A stretch of DNA of 15,903 nucleotides, taken from Burkholderiales bacterium. Its GTDB lineage: Bacteria; Pseudomonadota; Gammaproteobacteria; Burkholderiales; Casimicrobiaceae. The translations under genes and the position numbers were made by a program. The stretch is from positions 1-15,903 of the forward strand of contig JAITBX010000045.1 of assembly GCA_031283405.1 (NCBI GenBank), given 5' to 3'. This document shows positions 1 to 7,103 of this stretch, one piece after another. Numbering within the stretch: position 1 is the stretch's first letter; each line of letters opens with the position of its first letter. Below the pieces are notes generated by a model. That model did no database searches. It had not been told where the DNA came from and worked only from the letters and a program-made list of their open reading frames with translations.

Positions 1-58
1 GTATCAGCGGTGAAAGGATGGCCCATTGCTCGTCTGTCAATCGTTCATATCTGCTCAT
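1..58 (-). CDS. IS5-like family transposase, N-terminal fragment (cut by window edge)
   Basis: Read on the minus strand from the ATG at 58, the frame gives MSRYERLTDEQWAILSPLI and runs off the left edge. A short basic start followed by an L-T/S-D-x-Q/E-W-x-x-(I/L)-x-P-L-(I/L) stretch is the usual N-terminus of IS5-family (DDE) transposases, in the domain often named DUF4096. Only 19 residues are visible, so neither catalytic residues nor intactness can be judged. The gene points the same way as dnaG and lies 92 nt downstream of the dnaG stop. The family call comes from remembered family sequences; the subgroup is not determined. Confidence 0.7.
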   Translation of the reverse strand, partial: MSRYERLTDEQWAILSPLI

Positions 59-119
59 GCAGCAGAGGTTAACATCCTTACGTCATTGTGAACAGGGAGA
101 TTTATGAAATGAGTTCTAG
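1..119 (-). mobile_element. End of an IS5-like insertion sequence (outer border approximate)
   Basis: The transposase start at 58 implies that the left end of the element, as the transposase reads, lies a few tens of bases upstream, between 59 and about 119. This stretch is clearly more AT-rich than the flanking dnaG gene. A CTAG tetranucleotide at 116-119 is compatible with the short target sites used by parts of the IS5 family. The partner terminal repeat lies outside the window, so the exact border and any target duplication cannot be confirmed. Positions 120-150 are probably host spacer between the element and the dnaG stop. Confidence 0.4.
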
Positions 120-150
120 GTCAATTTCGACACCAATCTGTAGCCTTCAT

Positions 151-2091
151 TCAAAACGGCGGCGTTTCGTCGTCAACGGCGAACAAGGACGGTTCCGCTT
201 CGCGTGACGACGGCGACAAGGCGTGGCGGTGAGCGCGCTCGGCGGCGGAACGTTCCGGCTTCTTGACATCAGCGGAGGGAGATGAGGGAGGAGGCGATGG
301 CGGTGGGGGATGTTTTTCGCGCCGCATTTGTGCCAGCCGTTCGCGCTGTTCGCCGGAGAGTTGCGCCAGCGGCGTTTGCAGCAGCGCGGCGGTTTCGCGT
401 TGTTGTATCTGTTGCTGCCAACGCGCCAGCGCCGCTTCAAACTGCGACGCGACCAGTTCCGGCGGCATCGCTTGCGCTTCGGCGCTCGCCAGCATTTCGG
501 CGATCAGCGCGTGATGCGGCGAGTCGGCGAAAGTCTGAATCAATCCGGCGACGGAGAGCGGCGTTTGTGGTGAGATTTGCGCTTCGCGGCAATAACGAAC
601 CACGTCATTTAAGGCCAGCGCTTCCGGCGAGCGTTCGTCGGCGACGGGAATCGTGTGTTGACGCGCGAGTTCGGGTTGCTGAACGACGGCTTGCAACAGT
701 TCGCGCAGCAGCGAAGGCGCGCGCCGCGCGGCGCGAAAGGGAACGACGCGCTCGCTCGGTATGCCGCTTGGGGCGCGATTAAGTGCGCCGCTGCGTGTGG
801 TTGATCCCGAACGTATTGTCGAACGGCTGCTCAACAATACGCGCAATTCGGATTCGGGCAGTTGCGTCAATTCGGCGAGTCGCCGCCGTAGCAGCGCCGA
901 CAACGCGGGCGCGGTGACGGAAGCGAGTAGCGGTTGCAGCGCATGAATGAGCGCGGCGCGTCCTTCGGCGTTGTGCGGCGGGTTTTGCGCCGTCATCTCG
1001 GCGAGCAGAAATTCGGACAAAGGCGTGGCGCGGTTCAACGCTTCTTCAAACGCTGCGCGTCCGCGTTGACGAACGAAATCGTCGGGGTCGAGGCCGTCGG
1101 GCAAGAAGAGAAAAGAAGCGCGCTTGCCGTCCTGCAAAACCGGCAGCGCATTTTCCAGCGCGCGCCAAGCGGCTTTTCTTCCGGCGTTGTCGCCATCAAA
1201 ACAAAAGACGACGTTATCCGTCAGCCGATAAAGTTTCTGCATGTGCGCGGCGGTCGTCGCCGTTCCCAGCGTGGCGACGCAGTAATCGATGCCGTGCTGC
1301 GCCAGCGCTACCGCGTCCATGTAACCTTCGACGACGATGACGCAACTCTGGCGACGAATGGCGTCGCGCGCCTGATACAAGCCGTACAATTCATGGCCTT
1401 TGGAGAACAGCGCCGTCTCCGGCGAATTCAGATATTTCGGTTTGTCGTCGTCGCTGATGACGCGGCCGCCGAAAGCGATGGTGCGACCGCGCGCATCGTG
1501 AATCGGAAACATGATGCGATGACGAAAAAAATCATAGCGGCGATCTTCGTTTTGCACCACCAGCCTGAGCGCGTCGAGCGCAGTGTTGCGATAATCGGGG
1601 AACACCTGCTCCAGTGATTGCCAAGCGTTGGGCGCGTAGCCGATGCCGTAACGCGCCGCGATTTCGCCGGTCAATCCGCGTTGCTTGAGATAAGCGATGG
1701 CGCTGGGCGTTTCACGCAACTGAGCGCGATAAAAACGCGCTGCCGTTTGCATCATCGCGTAATGATCGGGAGGCGGCGCCGGTTTGTCGTGTTCGGTGTG
1801 AATCTGCGGCACCGTCAGCCCGGCCTCGCGCGCCAAATCCTCGACGGCTTCCGGGAAGGTTTTGCCGGAATACTCCATCAGAAAACCGATCGCCGTGCCG
1901 TGTGCGCCGCAACCGAAGCAGTGGTAAAACTGCTTCGACGGACTGACCGAAAACGACGGCGTTTTTTCCTTGTGAAAAGGACAGCAGGCCACATAATTGG
2001 CGCCGGCTTTTTTGAGCGGCACCAAGCGGTCGATCACCTCGACGATATCGACGCGCGCCAGCAAGGATTGAACGAAGTCGTTGGGGATCAT
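151..2091 (-). CDS. dnaG: DNA primase DnaG
   Basis: Synthesises the RNA primers for replication and acts at the fork with the DnaB helicase. The protein has 646 residues. The N-terminal CHC2 zinc finger has ligands C37, H40, C58 and C61 in the typical CPFH...HCFGCGAHG context. The catalytic core follows (HRIMFPIHDARGR at 191-203). The TOPRIM domain shows EGYMD at 255-259 and DGDNAG at 299-304, then LPDGLDPDDF at 330-339. A Ser/Arg/Thr-rich linker (about 421-445) leads to the helical helicase-interaction domain (about 455-590). The last 53 residues are an extra tail, proline-rich at 594-605 and ending VDDETPPF. E. coli DnaG has 581 residues, so this one is long. The start ATG at 2091 places the conserved IPNDFVQSLLARVDIV at the very N-terminus, as expected, although no strong Shine-Dalgarno sequence precedes it. 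It lies 39 nt after pgeF and is probably cotranscribed with it. Confidence 0.98.
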   Translation of the reverse strand: MIPNDFVQSLLARVDIVEVIDRLVPLKKAGANYVACCPFHKEKTPSFSVSPSKQFYHCFGCGAHGTAIGFLMEYSGKTFPEAVEDLAREAGLTVPQIHTEHDKPAPPPDHYAMMQTAARFYRAQLRETPSAIAYLKQRGLTGEIAARYGIGYAPNAWQSLEQVFPDYRNTALDALRLVVQNEDRRYDFFRHRIMFPIHDARGRTIAFGGRVISDDDKPKYLNSPETALFSKGHELYGLYQARDAIRRQSCVIVVEGYMDAVALAQHGIDYCVATLGTATTAAHMQKLYRLTDNVVFCFDGDNAGRKAAWRALENALPVLQDGKRASFLFLPDGLDPDDFVRQRGRAAFEEALNRATPLSEFLLAEMTAQNPPHNAEGRAALIHALQPLLASVTAPALSALLRRRLAELTQLPESELRVLLSSRSTIRSGSTTRSGALNRAPSGIPSERVVPFRAARRAPSLLRELLQAVVQQPELARQHTIPVADERSPEALALNDVVRYCREAQISPQTPLSVAGLIQTFADSPHHALIAEMLASAEAQAMPPELVASQFEAALARWQQQIQQRETAALLQTPLAQLSGEQRERLAQMRREKHPPPPSPPPSSPSADVKKPERSAAERAHRHALSPSSREAEPSLFAVDDETPPF

Positions 2092-2130
2092 TATCAGGTA
2101 TCAGCAGAAATCGTAAGCGGCAAAAAACAA

Positions 2131-2985
2131 CTATATCAAGATTTTGGGTTTACCGCTGATCTCCGTTTTTGATTCCTGAAACGCGAATGTCGCCATGCGC
2201 CCTGTATCGCGTTCCCGACGCCAGGAATAAAACCGTTGCGCGTCGTTGTAAGTACACCACGCATTTTCGTTGCCGCCGCTGATTTTCGTAATGCCCAAGC
2301 GTTGCAGTTTGAGCCGCGCCAGCGCGTACAAATCGGCATGCCATTTTTCCGGCGCTTTTTCCTTGACGCCGGTGGAGATGAAACAGGCGGCGGACTCACG
2401 ATCGCGGGCAGCGTCAAACGCGGCATAAACCTCTTCGCCGACTTCAAAGGCCGTGGGGCCGATGGCCGGCCCCAGCCAAGCCATCAAGGATGCGGCGGCG
2501 CATGACTTGTTGCGCGTGATATTTTCGACAGTATTTTCCAGCATGCCGCTCGCCAATCCGCGCCAGCCGGCATGCGCGACGGCGAGCGCCTCATGATTAG
2601 CGATGACCACGGGCAAACAATCCGCCGTCAGAATGGCGAGGACGACATTCATCTCACAAGTGATGGCGGCATCGGCGATCGGCGGCGTTTGTCGCATGGC
2701 GGCAGCGTCGGCAGCGCCGTGAACATTGGCTATCTCGATGCCATGCACTTGTTGCAGCCACAGCGGCGGCGACGGCAGAAACTGAGACAAAGGTCGGCCG
2801 CGTTGCGCGAAGGCGGCTTCAAGCGCTGCGCCTTGCGAGTGCGGCGTCGGCGACCAGACGATTTTGTTCAATGTTGTTTCAGGCGCGACCGCATCCGGTA
2901 AAACTTTGGTCGTCGTCAACACGCGAACGCGAGGTGGGAGTTCATGCGCTGACGGGGTGATAAAAGTTTTCGGGAAAGCGAGCAT
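2131..2985 (-). CDS. pgeF: Peptidoglycan-editing factor PgeF / YfiH-type polyphenol oxidase family protein
   Basis: This 284-residue protein belongs to the multicopper-like YfiH/PgeF family, annotated as laccase domain proteins. In E. coli PgeF (YfiH) keeps peptidoglycan composition correct by removing wrongly made UDP-MurNAc-L-Ser; purine-nucleoside activities are known for related proteins. Visible hallmarks are QQVHG (H81), LTADCLPV (C123), AHAGWRG (H138), GPAIGP (172-177), WCTY (C244) and FYSWRRERDTGR near the C-terminus. The Cys and two His residues that form the family's metal site are therefore all present. There is no signal peptide, which fits a cytoplasmic enzyme. It follows the M16 peptidase gene after a 213-nt repeat-filled gap and precedes dnaG by 39 nt. 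In many proteobacteria pgeF accompanies rluD; here it does not, at least on these two sides. Confidence 0.93.
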   Translation of the reverse strand: MLAFPKTFITPSAHELPPRVRVLTTTKVLPDAVAPETTLNKIVWSPTPHSQGAALEAAFAQRGRPLSQFLPSPPLWLQQVHGIEIANVHGAADAAAMRQTPPIADAAITCEMNVVLAILTADCLPVVIANHEALAVAHAGWRGLASGMLENTVENITRNKSCAAASLMAWLGPAIGPTAFEVGEEVYAAFDAARDRESAACFISTGVKEKAPEKWHADLYALARLKLQRLGITKISGGNENAWCTYNDAQRFYSWRRERDTGRMATFAFQESKTEISGKPKILI

Positions 2986-3011
2986 GTTTAGAGATGAGCT
3001 AGAGAAACAAT

Positions 3012-3042
3012 CCGTTCGCCCTGAGCTTGTCGCAGGGTGAAC
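3012..3042 (-). repeat. REP-like repeat, copy 1 (inverted)
   Basis: Read on the minus strand, 3012-3037 gives CCCTGCGACAAGC followed by TCAGGGCGAACGG. This is very close to the widespread CCCTTCGACAAGCTCAGGGCGAACGG intergenic repeat. The unit is also a hairpin: 3014-3023 pairs with 3033-3042 over 10 positions with one mismatch that would be a G-U pair. It is the inverted partner of the copy at 3065-3097. Confidence 0.75.
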
Positions 3043-3064
3043 AGTAAATAGTTAAGAGCTTCAA

Positions 3065-3097
3065 CCCTTCGACCTTGCTCAGGGTCAGCCCGAACGG
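3065..3097 (+). repeat. REP-like repeat, copy 2 (direct, with internal changes)
   Basis: The plus strand reads CCCTTCGACC, TTGCTCAGGG and TCAGCCCGAACGG. This is the same repeat as copy 1 in the opposite orientation, with altered bases in the CAAG core and about seven extra bases before the CGAACGG end. The head-to-head pair can form a larger imperfect cruciform around 3043-3064. Confidence 0.7.
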
Positions 3098-3110
3098 TTT
3101 GAGAGGAACC

Positions 3111-3137
3111 GTAGGGGCGACCACAGGTCGCCCCTAC
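3111..3137. repeat. Perfect 12-bp inverted repeat, GTAGGGGCGACC / GGTCGCCCCTAC
   Basis: GTAGGGGCGACC (3111-3122) and GGTCGCCCCTAC (3126-3137) are exact reverse complements separated by a 3-nt ACA loop. The GTAGGGGCGACC arm is recognisable as a common dispersed intergenic repeat in diverse bacteria. The stem is very stable on either strand. No U-run follows on the minus strand. Confidence 0.85.
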
Positions 3138-3141
3138 GACT

Positions 3142-3158
3142 CTCGGCGGGAAGCCGAG
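3142..3158. repeat. Short hairpin, CTCGGC / GCCGAG
   Basis: CTCGGC (3142-3147) pairs exactly with GCCGAG (3153-3158) around a GGGAA loop. It lies between the 12-bp stem and the GTCCCCTAC sequence at 3164-3172, which on the minus strand reads GTAGGGGAC. It therefore appears to be part of the same composite repeat family. Confidence 0.6.
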
Positions 3159-3177
3159 GGCGGCGTCCCCTACATCC

Positions 3178-3196
3178 TCTCCAGCGTGCGGGGAGA
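3178..3196 (-). repeat. Hairpin immediately after the M16 peptidase stop codon
   Basis: TCTCC (3178-3182) pairs with GGAGA (3192-3196) around a GC-rich loop. On the minus strand it starts two bases after the M16 TAA stop. It resembles the end of the composite repeat rather than a dedicated terminator, because no U-tract follows. A role in 3'-end protection of the M16 mRNA is possible but unproven. Confidence 0.45.
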
Positions 3197-3198
3197 AA

Positions 3199-5919
3199 TT
3201 ATTTAAAATCACCCGCGATGGAATACACCACATTTTTGGGAATCAGATATTTTTTCAGCGCGCTCGCGATTTGTTCCGGCGTGACGGCGGCGATTTCGGC
3301 ATCCAGTTGCGCGGAGTCTTTCCAAGTGCGTTTCAAATAAAGTTGATACGCGAGGCTCGACGCTTGCACCGCATCCTGCGCCCGCGCGATGTGGCGCTCT
3401 TGCAGCAGCGATTGTTTGGCGTCGGCGATTTCCTGCGCGGTCAATCCTTCTTGCACAGTTTGCGTCAGCACTTCGCCGAAGGCTTTTTGAACACGCTCCA
3501 GATTCTGCGGCGCGAAGATTGCGTAAAACACGAAGCGCGAATTGGCGTCGAGCGACGCCGGTTGCAACGCCGAGCCGATGCTGTAACTCAATCCGTCTTT
3601 CGTGCGGATGCGATTGGGCAGCCGCGCTTCGGGAGAATCGCCGAGCGCCTGATTGGCGACGAGCAGCGCCGCAAAGTCGGGGTCTTGATCGGTGATGGGG
3701 ATCGCCAGCCGCCCCATCAGGAAAGCGTTGGCTTTGTCCGGCGTTTCGGCGCGCAAGGTGGTCGGCGCGATTTTCTGATAAGGATCGTCAACGCGCGTGT
3801 AGTCCGCTTTGCTTTTCAGCGAGCCAAAAAGTTTTTCGCTCAACGCGCGAATTTTTTTGGCGTCGAAATCGCCGACCACCGCCAACTCGCCGTGTTGCGC
3901 ACCGTAAAAGTTTTGATGAAAAGTTTTCAGATGGGTGACGGTCAGCGCTTTCAGTTGCGCTTCTTCTTCGTCGAAAGTCGGGATGTGACGCACATCGCCT
4001 TCGGGGAAAGGCTGGGTGTAGCGGCGCAAAGCGCGAGTAGCGATGGCTTGCGGATCGCTGCGCGAGGTTGACAACGAGGTCAGTTTTTCGCGCACCAGTT
4101 TGTCAAGCTCGTCCTTGGGGAAAACGGGAGAGCGCAACGCCTCCGCCGCCAACGCCAACAGTTCGGGGAAATGTTCGCGGGTGGTTTCGCCGCTGATGTT
4201 CACGCCGGCGGCGTCGCCGCCGATGTCCAACTGCGCTTGCAAACGGTCGATCTCATCTTCAAACGCCTGACGATTATGTTGGGTCGTTCCCATCGACAAC
4301 ATGTCGGCAGTAACGCGGCCGGTCATCGCCAGATTTTTCAACGAGGAGGCCGAGCCCCAATGCAGACGCAGGCTGAAACGCACGGCTTCGCCGCGCGTTT
4401 TCTTCGGCAACAGCGCGAGTTTCAAACCGTTGGAGAGCGCGGCGCGCTCGGTTCGCGCTTCGAGATTTTCCGGCGAGGCGTCAAAAGTTTCGCCGGCGGC
4501 GAGGGCTTCGTCGCCGTGATAATCGTGAACCAGCGCTTCGACATCAACTTTCGGCGCGAGCTTGGCGCGATCCGGCGTTTTTTCGGGCAAATATTCGCCG
4601 AGCGTGACGTTCGACGGTTTGATGTAAGCGGTAGCGGCGCGTTGCACATCGGCGGCGGTGAGTTTACGCCATTGATCGCGTTGCAAAAAGAAGAGCCGCC
4701 AATCGCCTTGCGCGATGGATTCGGACAGCGCGACGGCGAAGTGTTCGGGGTCACGCAACAATTCGTTGTAGTCTTTCAACGCGCGAGTGCGCACGCGGGC
4801 GACTTCTTCGTCGGTAATCGGTTTTTTCGTGATGGCGTACAGCGTGTCGGTCAATGTTTTTTTGACCGGATCGATTTTGTCTTGCGGCGACAGCATCGCC
4901 CAGAAAATCAACATGCCGGGATCGGCCAACGAGAAATTCCACGCTTCGACCGCGCCCGCTTTGTGAGTGGAACCCAGCGCTTTGTACAAACGTCCCGACG
5001 GCGCCAGTGTCATGACTTCGCCGAAGGCTTCGAGCGCCACATTGTCGGAATCAGGGCCGGAGACGGTGTGGTAAAGCGCGGCGAGCACCGGCGCGCCGCC
5101 TTGACGCCGCACGGTGACAGCGCGTTCGCCTTCCTGCACCGGCTCGACGGTATAGAGCGTGGGGCGCGGCTGCGTTGATTTGGGCAACGCGCCGAAAGTG
5201 CGAACGATGCTCGCTAACGTTTTTTCAGCGTCGAATTTGCCGGCGACGATCAGAACGGCGTTGTCCGGCTGATAGTAAAGATGGTAAAACGCTTGCAGCC
5301 GTTGGATATCGACGTTTTCGATGTCGGAACGTGCGCCGATGGTCAGGTTGCCGTAGTTGTGCCAATCGAACGCTGTCGCTTGCAACCGTCCCCACAGCAC
5401 GAGGCGCGGATTGTTTTCCCAATTTTCGTATTCGTTGCGGACGACGGTCATTTCGCTGTCGAGGTCTTTGCGCGCGATGAAAGCGTTGACCATGCGGTCG
5501 GCCTCCATGCCGAGCGCCCAATCGAGCGCGCTCTGATCGGCGGTAAACGTTTCAAAATAATTGGTGCGGTCGAAATACGTCGAGCCGTTGAAGCGCATGC
5601 CGCGTTTGCCGAGTTCTTCAAAAATGTTGGCGGTGGTCGGCGTGCCTTTGAACATCAAATGTTCGAGCAGATGCGCCATGCCGGTTTCGCCGTAGTTTTC
5701 ATAACGCGAACCGACTTTGTAGGTGATGTTGACTGTCGTCGTCGGCTTGCTGTCGTCGGGAAAGAGCAAAACTTGCAGGCCGTTGTCCAGCGTGTAAGAA
5801 GCGATGCCTTCGATCGTGGGGCCGGCGGTGACGCCGGCAGGCAGCGAAGCAGAAGCTGTGGTGGAAACGAGCATTATGGTGAATCCAAAGAAAAGAAGTG
5901 AGCGAAAAAAAGTTGACAT
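3199..5919 (-). CDS. Exported two-domain M16 (pitrilysin/insulinase) family zinc peptidase
   Basis: This 906-residue protein is typical in length for tandem M16 proteins. Residues 1-24 look like a Sec signal peptide: basic at R6, hydrophobic at 7-18, with a TASA-S cleavage site near 24/25. The first M16 domain (about 35-255) holds the inverted zinc motif HLLEH (H83, E86, H87). The third zinc ligand is E163, in VVRNEYE, 76 residues further on as the family requires. YYQPDNAVLIVAG (215-227) is the usual M16 strand. The second domain (about 485-906) lacks HxxEH, as is normal for the non-catalytic half. It probably degrades peptides in the periplasm; the substrate is unknown. The gene follows uppP by 48 nt on the same strand and may be cotranscribed with it. 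An intragenic 7-bp inverted repeat (4848-4868) includes a run of seven A in the mRNA, with the frame intact. Confidence 0.95.
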   Translation of the reverse strand: MSTFFRSLLFFGFTIMLVSTTASASLPAGVTAGPTIEGIASYTLDNGLQVLLFPDDSKPTTTVNITYKVGSRYENYGETGMAHLLEHLMFKGTPTTANIFEELGKRGMRFNGSTYFDRTNYFETFTADQSALDWALGMEADRMVNAFIARKDLDSEMTVVRNEYENWENNPRLVLWGRLQATAFDWHNYGNLTIGARSDIENVDIQRLQAFYHLYYQPDNAVLIVAGKFDAEKTLASIVRTFGALPKSTQPRPTLYTVEPVQEGERAVTVRRQGGAPVLAALYHTVSGPDSDNVALEAFGEVMTLAPSGRLYKALGSTHKAGAVEAWNFSLADPGMLIFWAMLSPQDKIDPVKKTLTDTLYAITKKPITDEEVARVRTRALKDYNELLRDPEHFAVALSESIAQGDWRLFFLQRDQWRKLTAADVQRAATAYIKPSNVTLGEYLPEKTPDRAKLAPKVDVEALVHDYHGDEALAAGETFDASPENLEARTERAALSNGLKLALLPKKTRGEAVRFSLRLHWGSASSLKNLAMTGRVTADMLSMGTTQHNRQAFEDEIDRLQAQLDIGGDAAGVNISGETTREHFPELLALAAEALRSPVFPKDELDKLVREKLTSLSTSRSDPQAIATRALRRYTQPFPEGDVRHIPTFDEEEAQLKALTVTHLKTFHQNFYGAQHGELAVVGDFDAKKIRALSEKLFGSLKSKADYTRVDDPYQKIAPTTLRAETPDKANAFLMGRLAIPITDQDPDFAALLVANQALGDSPEARLPNRIRTKDGLSYSIGSALQPASLDANSRFVFYAIFAPQNLERVQKAFGEVLTQTVQEGLTAQEIADAKQSLLQERHIARAQDAVQASSLAYQLYLKRTWKDSAQLDAEIAAVTPEQIASALKKYLIPKNVVYSIAGDFK

Positions 5920-5967
5920 GAGAAAAAGTTCCGCAACGCTGAAAGTCGAAGGCGCATAGGATAACGC

Positions 5968-6798
5968 TTACCAGACGATGATGCCGGCAGCGCTTGTCAC
6001 CAAAATCAACAATCCGAAACCGATCCGGTACCACGCGAACGGCACGAAATCGTGGCGGCTGATGTAGCGCAACAGCCAGCGGACGCAGAAAAAGGCCGAG
6101 ACGAAAGCGGTGATGAAGCCGACGCTTAAAAAGGAGGCGAGGTCTCCCGACGAAAGTACCTGACTGTCTTTGTACAACGAATAACAAGTGGCGGCGAACA
6201 TGGTGGGGATCGCCAGAAAGAACGAAAATTCGGTGGCCGCGATTCTCGAAAAGCCGAAAAACATGCCGCCGATGATGGTCGCTCCCGAGCGCGATGTTCC
6301 GGGAATCATCGCGAGCGTTTGCGCGAGGCCGACTTTCAGCGCATCCCGCCAGCCGATGTCGTCGAGCGTTTGAATGCGAACGGTTTCGGGGCGTTGCTTG
6401 TAACGCCGCTCGGCCAGCAGAATGATGAAACCGCCGATAACTAGCGCGCAGGCGACCGGAATCGGCGCGAACAAGTGGGCTTGCAGAAACGAATGCAACA
6501 GAACGCCCAATACGATGGCGGGTAACAACGCGATGATGAGATTGAGTGCCAGCCGTTGCGACGCGCGGACATGTAGTAGCGTGGCGCACAAATTCCAGAG
6601 GCGTCGGCGGTATTCCCAACAAACGGCGAGAATGGCGCCCAACTGAATCACGATGTCGAAAGTTATCGAACTGTCTTCGTGGTAGCCGAGCAGCGAACCG
6701 GCGAGAATCAAGTGGCCGGTTGATGAAATCGGAAGGAATTCAGTCAACCCTTCGATCAGGCCGAGAATGAAAGCGATGAGAAAGAGGTCAAAGGTCAT
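5968..6798 (-). CDS. uppP: Undecaprenyl-diphosphate phosphatase UppP (BacA family)
   Basis: This integral membrane enzyme dephosphorylates undecaprenyl diphosphate, recycling the lipid carrier for peptidoglycan and other envelope polymers. Overexpression of the family gives bacitracin resistance. The chosen start gives 276 residues, against 273 in E. coli. Hallmarks are the E-x3-E motif (E16, E20 in LIEGLTEFLPISSTGH), H29, and PGTSRSGAT at 166-174 with R170. Several hydrophobic membrane segments are evident. The frame is open upstream to 6969, but family alignment and a perfect TATAAT at 6838-6843 favour the ATG at 6798, since the longer versions would start upstream of the predicted transcript. 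It is the first gene of the minus-strand run that continues with the M16 peptidase. Confidence 0.96.
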   Translation of the reverse strand: MTFDLFLIAFILGLIEGLTEFLPISSTGHLILAGSLLGYHEDSSITFDIVIQLGAILAVCWEYRRRLWNLCATLLHVRASQRLALNLIIALLPAIVLGVLLHSFLQAHLFAPIPVACALVIGGFIILLAERRYKQRPETVRIQTLDDIGWRDALKVGLAQTLAMIPGTSRSGATIIGGMFFGFSRIAATEFSFFLAIPTMFAATCYSLYKDSQVLSSGDLASFLSVGFITAFVSAFFCVRWLLRYISRHDFVPFAWYRIGFGLLILVTSAAGIIVW

Positions 6799-6837
6799 GA
6801 AGGGCGTTGGCGGGGAGGCCGTTTTTGGAAAGAACGG

Positions 6838-6866
6838 ATTATAGGACACTCTGAACAAATCGCGGC
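6838..6866 (-). promoter_or_regulatory. Candidate promoter for uppP
   Basis: On the minus strand there is a perfect -10 hexamer TATAAT (6838-6843), with transcription expected to start near 6831, about 33 nt before the uppP ATG. The -35 position at 17-bp spacing reads GCCGCG, a poor match, so the promoter would be weak or need an activator. It supports the short uppP start. Confidence 0.4.
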
Positions 6867-6920
6867 CAGACATCAGGTGCGGGGGCGATCGTCCTTGATC
6901 GACCGCAATAGCGCCACACT

Positions 6921-6963
6921 TCCTCATTCCCAGCCGCTCTCCCGCGACGGGATAGGGGGGCGG
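6921..6963 (-). repeat. Degenerate intergenic repeat with TCCCG/CGGGA stem
   Basis: TCCCG (6940-6944) and CGGGA (6948-6952) form a 5-bp stem around a CGA loop. On the minus strand the surroundings read CCCCCTATCCCG ... GCGGGAGAGCGGCTGGGAATGAGG. This resembles the CCCTCTCCC...GGGAGAGGGC-GGGGTGAGGG repeats common between proteobacterial genes. Several substitutions suggest an old copy. Confidence 0.45.
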
Positions 6964-7049
6964 AGGCAAGGCATGCCTTATCTCTGCGGCTTATGTGAGA
7001 ATGGTAGAAGTGGAATTTTCGCTCTCCGAGTAGGGGTTTTTCGGCTCAA

Positions 7050-7073
7050 GCGTTGCACTTCGTGCGTGAACGC
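7050..7073 (+). other. Imperfect hairpin upstream of the kinase gene
   Basis: GCGTT-GCAC (7050-7058) pairs with GTGC (7062-7065) and AACGC (7069-7073), with a TTC loop and a 3-nt GTG bulge. It lies about 30 bp upstream of the candidate promoter, so it could be a protein-binding dyad rather than an RNA structure. No function can be assigned. Confidence 0.3.
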
Positions 7074-7103
7074 AGATTGCAATGACAAGGGCGTGGCAAA
7101 ACT

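Larger units (their letters stand above)
2986..3198. repeat. Mosaic of short intergenic inverted repeats between the M16 gene and pgeF
   Basis: This 213-bp gap contains at least five palindromic units and no convincing gene. They are an inverted pair of a TTCGACAAGCTCAGGG-type repeat (3012-3042 and 3065-3097), a perfect 12-bp stem (3111-3137), a 6-bp stem (3142-3158) and a 5-bp stem directly after the M16 stop codon (3178-3196). Such REP-like units are familiar from intergenic regions of many uncultivated and environmental bacteria. Transcribed in the minus direction they would fold into consecutive hairpins between the two coding regions. That could attenuate transcription or protect the upstream mRNA end, but it may simply be repeat accumulation. 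No poly-U run follows the stems, so a classical intrinsic terminator is not supported. Confidence 0.8.

Noticed and set aside
2988..3233. 81-codon minus-strand frame across the M16-pgeF gap
   Set aside because: Its translation (VVGATCGRPY, LRQAQGER) is the well-known spurious product of dispersed intergenic repeats.
4848..4868. 7-bp inverted repeat with an A7 run inside the M16 mRNA, as a frameshift or terminator
   Set aside because: The zero frame continues intact to a full-length M16 protein, and the T-run lies in the loop, not after the stem.
6799..6969. N-terminal extension of UppP to 6969
   Set aside because: The extra 57 residues are translated from non-coding DNA containing a repeat and the likely promoter. 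The family starts at MTFDLF.
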